This document shows positions 12,553-14,002 of a stretch of 14,002 bases of DNA, piece by piece. The first letter of the stretch is position 1, and each line of letters begins with the position of its first letter. A model generated the notes under the pieces. That model had not been told where the DNA came from. It saw nothing but the letters and a program-made list of their open reading frames with translations, and made no database searches. The position numbers were made by a program, and so were the translations under genes. Origin of the DNA: Haemophilus parainfluenzae (GTDB taxonomy: Bacteria > Pseudomonadota > Gammaproteobacteria > Enterobacterales > Pasteurellaceae); the NCBI GenBank assembly GCA_018381425.1, contig JAGZRY010000027.1, positions 1-14,002 on the forward strand, read 5' to 3'.

Positions 12553-13278
12553 TTAGGCGTTATATCCTTTCAACAATTCAGTCCAATTTTCTGCATTGAA
12601 TTGAATATTCATTCTGCCGACTTCTTTGACAAAAGAGCGGTGTAATCTTTCCAAGTTGCCTTGTTTCCAAGAATCTCCTGATTTTTGACCACACTTATCG
12701 AAATCAATGAGCCAACATTTTTGTTCATTTCCAAGTTGTTGAACGAGAATATTATGAGCGTTGAGATCCGTATGGCAAATTTGTAAATCATGTAATTGGC
12801 GAATTAATTTGCCGATGGCTTGCCAGATATCATTAGGCAGCTGCTGGGTTTGCAAAAGTGCGGTCAGATCTTGGGCATTTTCGATCTTTTCAATCAAGAT
12901 ATCCGCTTGGTAGCAAATTCCTAATTTGCCTTTTTTAACACGTGCAGCAATCGGTTTGGGTACGGCTACACCTGCTTGATGGAGTTGATTTAAAAGCTGA
13001 AGCTCTGCCACGCTACGTGTTTCAGTCAATGATTGAAAACGATAGCGATCTTTGTTGAATTTTCCCCATAAACCACCGCGATAATAGTGACGAAGGGCTG
13101 TATTTACACCAAACAGATCTTTTGTATCCAGGAAGTAGGTTGTGCCACGTCCTTTGGCTGAACCAGTAATACGTTGTTGCTTTTCCCAAAAAGCCGATTC
13201 AAAAAATGAAGCGGGCTCCGTTGGTTTTTCCGTGAGATTAAAAAGAAAGAATTGATTATCTTGTTGGAATTCAAGCAT
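12553..13278 (-). CDS. kdkA: 3-deoxy-D-manno-octulosonic acid (Kdo) kinase
   Basis: KdkA phosphorylates the 4-OH of the single Kdo residue on Haemophilus lipid A at the cytoplasmic face of the inner membrane, giving the phosphorylated Kdo typical of this genus. The 241-aa length is the family norm. Kinase-like motifs are GRGTTYFL (residues 43-50) near the nucleotide site, Glu92 in the AELQLL helix, the catalytic loop HTDLNAHN (169-176) with Asp171 as likely base, and the metal-binding IDFD (191-194). It is divergent from opsX across 77 bp, as in H. influenzae. It is intact, with no strong ribosome site before the ATG. An uptake 9-mer lies inside. Confidence 0.95.
   Translation of the reverse strand: MLEFQQDNQFFLFNLTEKPTEPASFFESAFWEKQQRITGSAKGRGTTYFLDTKDLFGVNTALRHYYRGGLWGKFNKDRYRFQSLTETRSVAELQLLNQLHQAGVAVPKPIAARVKKGKLGICYQADILIEKIENAQDLTALLQTQQLPNDIWQAIGKLIRQLHDLQICHTDLNAHNILVQQLGNEQKCWLIDFDKCGQKSGDSWKQGNLERLHRSFVKEVGRMNIQFNAENWTELLKGYNA
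12856..12864 (+). repeat. DNA uptake signal sequence core
   Basis: AAGTGCGGT in the forward orientation, inside kdkA; the only copy of this orientation that I found in the window. Confidence 0.85.
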
Positions 13279-13296
13279 TTTAGTTGAACCGAATAA

Positions 13297-13325
13297 TAGA
13301 AAATGCTCTCATTCTACTTTAAAAT
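13297..13325 (+). promoter_or_regulatory. promoter of opsX
   Basis: TAGAAA (13297-13302) and TAAAAT (13320-13325) are 17 bp apart and lie 30 bp before the opsX ATG. On the other strand TATTAT (13293-13298) could be the -10 of kdkA, so the two promoters would overlap back to back. Confidence 0.4.
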
Positions 13326-13355
13326 AGGTGGAAACTAAATGCGCGAGGAACTCAA

Positions 13356-14002
13356 ATGTCCCATTCTCCACTTTTTACCTCTCCCCCTAAATCACTTTGT
13401 ATTTTGCGTTTGTCTGCGGTGGGTGATGTTTGCCATGCGCTTGCGGTGGTACAACATATTCAACGTTATTGGCCGCAAACAAAATTAACGTGGATTGTGG
13501 GTAAAACAGAAATGGGTCTGCTTTCTGGTATTGAAGGCGTGGAATTGGTTCCTTACGATAAAAAGAGCGGTTGGAAAGGTGTGTGGAATTTATGGATGTT
13601 TTTGAAAAATAATCAATTTGATGCACTTTTGAATATGCAGACGGCATTTCGTGCTTCTATTATCTCTCTTGGTATTCAAGCAAAATATAAAATTGGGTTT
13701 GGCAAAAAACGTTCTCGGGAAGGGCAGTGGTTGTTTGTGAATCGTCGAGTTCAGGATCCTGAAACGTCTCATGTACTAGATGGTTTCATGGCTTTTACAG
13801 ATTATCTTGGTGTACCACCAGCAGAGATGCTTTCTTGGCAATTGGCAATTTCTGATTCAGATCGAGAATATGCCAAACAGTTTATTGATCCTACACGTAA
13901 AAATCTGATTATTTCCCCTTGTTCTAGTAAAGCCGAGAAAGATTGGTTGGTAGAGCGTTATGCGGAAGTGGCAAATATTGCTCATCAACATAATGTGAAT
14001 GT
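13356..14002 (+). CDS. opsX: lipooligosaccharide heptosyltransferase I, 5' part
   Basis: The reading frame is open from ATG 13356 to the window end (215 complete codons). The protein has the family 9 glycosyltransferase start LCILRLSAVGDVCHALAVVQ, then WPQTKLTWIVGK, LLNMQTAFRAS, IGFGKKRSREGQW, and NLIISPCSSKAEKDW opening the second Rossmann domain. OpsX adds the first heptose to Kdo-phosphate on lipid A from an ADP-heptose donor at the inner membrane, directly after the KdkA step, which explains the neighbouring pair. GAGGA lies about 8 bases before the ATG; an upstream ATG at 13339 is in another frame. The 3' end is outside the window. Confidence 0.93.
   Translation, partial: MSHSPLFTSPPKSLCILRLSAVGDVCHALAVVQHIQRYWPQTKLTWIVGKTEMGLLSGIEGVELVPYDKKSGWKGVWNLWMFLKNNQFDALLNMQTAFRASIISLGIQAKYKIGFGKKRSREGQWLFVNRRVQDPETSHVLDGFMAFTDYLGVPPAEMLSWQLAISDSDREYAKQFIDPTRKNLIISPCSSKAEKDWLVERYAEVANIAHQHNVN

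Noticed and set aside
1..14002. CRISPR array, insertion sequence or rRNA gene
   Set aside because: No regularly spaced repeats of array length, no transposase and no rRNA-like sequence were seen.

Overview
This window looks like a Haemophilus chromosome (Pasteurellaceae, close to H. influenzae, H. haemolyticus or H. parainfluenzae) carrying a phage satellite of about 9.5 kb in a tRNA gene. The taxonomic evidence is a GlyS protein that reads like the H. influenzae one, a divergent kdkA-opsX lipooligosaccharide gene pair, and nine copies of the Haemophilus DNA-uptake 9-mer AAGTGCGGT/ACCGCACTT.

Layout. Positions 1-2840 are host: a cluster of small hairpins, a gene for an AT-rich predicted lipoprotein, and glyS with a 12-bp-stem terminator. 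A tRNA gene with anticodon CAU follows at 2885-2961; it resembles E. coli ileX and is probably tRNA-Ile2. Its 3' end is the left junction of the element. The right junction is near 12494-12502, where GGGACCATT recurs just before what looks like the displaced tRNA terminator. Both ends carry a pair of TGTTCCC boxes exactly 12 bp apart, the likely integrase arm sites. Beyond 12540 the host resumes with kdkA (minus strand) and the 5' part of opsX (plus strand).

The element. A P4-type tyrosine integrase (3160-4386) is broken by two compensating frameshifts. A small exported protein is convergent with it. A 486-bp non-coding stretch holds AACGCAA iterons. Then comes a rightward operon: AlpA-like regulator, a coiled-coil protein that could be a scaffold or Sid-like size factor, a P2 gpN-type major capsid protein, and a small helical protein. 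A RelB/RelE-type toxin-antitoxin pair and a 288-aa AT-rich protein sit between terminators. A second rightward operon follows, preceded by paired GGAAATTTCC palindromes: AlpA-like regulator, Ogr/Delta-like zinc-finger protein, Icd/Ash-like protein, a 54-aa overlapping ORF, a 108-aa protein, two more helix-turn-helix proteins, and a 134-aa protein that may be the stump of a replication gene. A four-helix membrane protein is the last gene before the right end.

How it may work. The Ogr/Delta-like protein would switch on late genes, the Icd/Ash-like protein would act on the host, and the AlpA-like proteins would control excision and expression. The unusual part is that the element has its own P2-type capsid gene with a coiled-coil partner but no portal, terminase, tail or recognisable primase. 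I infer a satellite that builds or alters its own shell while borrowing the rest from a P2-like helper. It appears partly decayed, with the integrase broken and no replication gene visible.
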